From VGPE01 sp031431395 (GTDB taxonomy: Bacteria > Chloroflexota > Limnocylindria > Limnocylindrales > CSP1-4): a stretch of 6,939 bases of DNA. The notes under the pieces are model-generated. The model made no database searches. It worked only from the letters and a program-made list of their open reading frames with translations, and had not been told where the DNA came from. Of this stretch, positions 5,546-6,939 are shown one piece after another (position 1 is the first letter of the stretch; every line of letters begins with the position of its first letter). The DNA lies in the NCBI GenBank assembly GCA_031431395.1, contig JANPDJ010000144.1:1-6939 (forward strand), given 5' to 3'. The translations under genes and the position numbers were made by a program.

Positions 5546-6939
5546 ATGTTCGACCTGCTCATCCGCAACGGGACGGTCGTCGACGGCACGGGTGAGCCGC
5601 CGGTTCGGGCCGATGTCGGCGTGTCAGAGGGGCAGATCGAGGCAATCGGGGACCTTGCCGCGGCTGCGGCGGCGCGCGTGATCGACGCGTCGGGCCTCAC
5701 GGTCGCGCCCGGCTTCATCGACACTCACACGCACACGGAGGGCGTGCTGCTGGGCGATCCGCAGCATGCCAACGGCCTGCGGCAGGGGATCACCACGGAG
5801 ATCGTCGCCCTGGACGGGGTCTCGTACGCCCCGCTGTCGCGCCCCAACTACCTGCTCTTCCGCCGCTACCTGGCGGGGTTGCTGGGCGATCCGCCGGAGG
5901 ATCTCGACACCTCGTCCGTTGCGGCGTTCCGGGCGGCATTCCATCGGCGTGTTGCCGTGAACGTGGCATACCTCGTCCCGCACGGCGCGCTCCGCCTGGA
6001 GGCGCTGGGATTTCGCGATACACCATTGACCGGCAATGCGCTGGCCACCGCGAAACGTGCGCTTCGCCAGGGGTTGGACGACGGCGCGGTGGGGCTGTCC
6101 AGCGGCCTCAACTACTACCCGTGTGCGTGGTGCGACACGGCTGAACTCATCGAGCTGGCCGGGGTGGTGCGCGACGCCGGCTCCCGCCATGTCATCGAGC
6201 TTCGCTACGCGCGGTCCGGCCGGGCCGTTGCGGACGGCGGCGTGGAGGAGGCGATGGAGGTGGGGCGGCGCAGTGGCGCGGCCATCCATCTGGCGCACTA
6301 CCGCACGCATCCAGAGACGGCCGGCGAGATCGAAGCGCTGATGGCGCCCGTGGACCGCGCGAAGGCCGACGGCGTGGACGTGACATTCGACATCTACCCG
6401 TATCCCACGGGTAGCTCATATCCGCTGAGCTACCTGCCGTCCTGGGCACAGGAAGGCGGCCCAGCCGCGATCGTGGAGCGGCTCAACGACGTTTCGCTGC
6501 GCCAGCGGATCGTGGAATACCTTGACCACGAGCATGACCTTCGTGGCGGTATTCCCCTCAGCTCTGTGGTCTTCTCGTCCGTGCCGGCGGATCCCCGGCT
6601 GGAGGGAGTGACGCTCAGGGAGGTGGCTGCCCGGCGGTCCACCACGCTCGGCGGCGCCCTGTGCGACCTGCTGGTCGAGCACGATCTGCGGCTGGGCTAC
6701 TGCATCGCTGTTCCCCAATCCATGGGTCGGTGGCGGCAGGTGGGCCGGGACGCCATCGCCCTCCTTTCGCGTCCGGATGCGATGGCCTGCTCGGACATCA
6801 CGTCCCTTGGTTCGATGTGCCATCCGCGCTCGTTCGGGGCGTATCCGCGCTTCCTGGGGCGGCTGCGGCGCGGGGTAGGCGGCATCTCACTGGAGACGAT
6901 GATCAACCGCATGACCGACGCGCCGGCCCGGCGGTTCGG
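5546..6939 (+). CDS. D-aminoacylase-like amidohydrolase, 3' end cut by window
   Basis: The frame is open from ATG 5546 to the window edge, giving 464 complete codons. Family members are usually somewhat over 500 residues, so the C-terminal cap strand region is missing only because the window stops. The protein belongs to the metal-dependent amidohydrolase superfamily, in the N-acyl-D-amino-acid deacylase/dihydroorotase-like branch, whose members remove acyl groups from N-acyl-D-amino acids or open cyclic amides. Visible motifs are the N-terminal small-barrel sequence (LLIRNGTVVDGTGEP, 4-18), the metal motif APGFIDTHTHTE (His61, His63), GITTEIVALDG (81-91), AVGLSSGLNYYP (181-192), IHLAHYR (His251), CSDI (Asp417), HPRSFGAYPRFLGR (426-439) and MTDAPARRF at the end. 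Two expected site residues differ: Asp90 stands where D-aminoacylase has its metal-bridging Cys, and Glu218 where a His is expected (ELRY instead of HxR). It starts three bases after the toxin stop with no ribosome binding site of its own. There is no signal peptide, so it is probably cytoplasmic. The substrate is unknown. Confidence 0.9.
   Translation, partial: MFDLLIRNGTVVDGTGEPPVRADVGVSEGQIEAIGDLAAAAAARVIDASGLTVAPGFIDTHTHTEGVLLGDPQHANGLRQGITTEIVALDGVSYAPLSRPNYLLFRRYLAGLLGDPPEDLDTSSVAAFRAAFHRRVAVNVAYLVPHGALRLEALGFRDTPLTGNALATAKRALRQGLDDGAVGLSSGLNYYPCAWCDTAELIELAGVVRDAGSRHVIELRYARSGRAVADGGVEEAMEVGRRSGAAIHLAHYRTHPETAGEIEALMAPVDRAKADGVDVTFDIYPYPTGSSYPLSYLPSWAQEGGPAAIVERLNDVSLRQRIVEYLDHEHDLRGGIPLSSVVFSSVPADPRLEGVTLREVAARRSTTLGGALCDLLVEHDLRLGYCIAVPQSMGRWRQVGRDAIALLSRPDAMACSDITSLGSMCHPRSFGAYPRFLGRLRRGVGGISLETMINRMTDAPARRF

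Noticed and set aside
5624..6310. 228-codon minus-strand open frame under the amidohydrolase
   Set aside because: It is Arg/Ala-rich with no family motifs. The plus-strand frame has the full set of amidohydrolase motifs.

Overview
This is a high-GC bacterial window with a short run of ordinary, intact, chromosome-like genes. Very high third-position GC, one GTG start, a leaderless-looking promoter and the CtpE-like P-type ATPase together suggest a Chloroflexota- or Actinomycetota-type genome. There is no rRNA or marker gene, so this placement is an inference.

Layout. An Amt-family ammonium channel reads rightward (155-1402). It converges on a leftward P-type cation ATPase (1467-4007) across a 64-base gap that holds a weak GC hairpin. 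The ATPase diverges, across 95 bases, from a rightward gene (4103-4780) whose C-terminal half looks like a DinB/YfiT-type metal-binding helical bundle. Fifty-eight bases further on, a type II toxin-antitoxin pair begins: a Phd/YefM-type antitoxin (4839-5147) overlapping a PIN-domain VapC-type RNase (5141-5542). Three bases after the toxin stop, a D-aminoacylase-like amidohydrolase starts (5546) and runs off the right edge.

How the genes may work together. The rightward genes from 4103 to the end could be partly co-transcribed, but the toxin-antitoxin pair has its own promoter-like sequence immediately upstream. The amidohydrolase may be read from that promoter because no room is left for a separate one. 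The two transporters are separate units. I see no insertion sequence, tRNA, CRISPR array, integrase or phage gene.

The window does not contain an obvious new system. The points worth a second look are residue changes at functional positions in the ATPase (membrane helices 4 and 6) and in the amidohydrolase (two expected metal-site residues), and a one-turn-spaced direct repeat over the toxin-antitoxin promoter.
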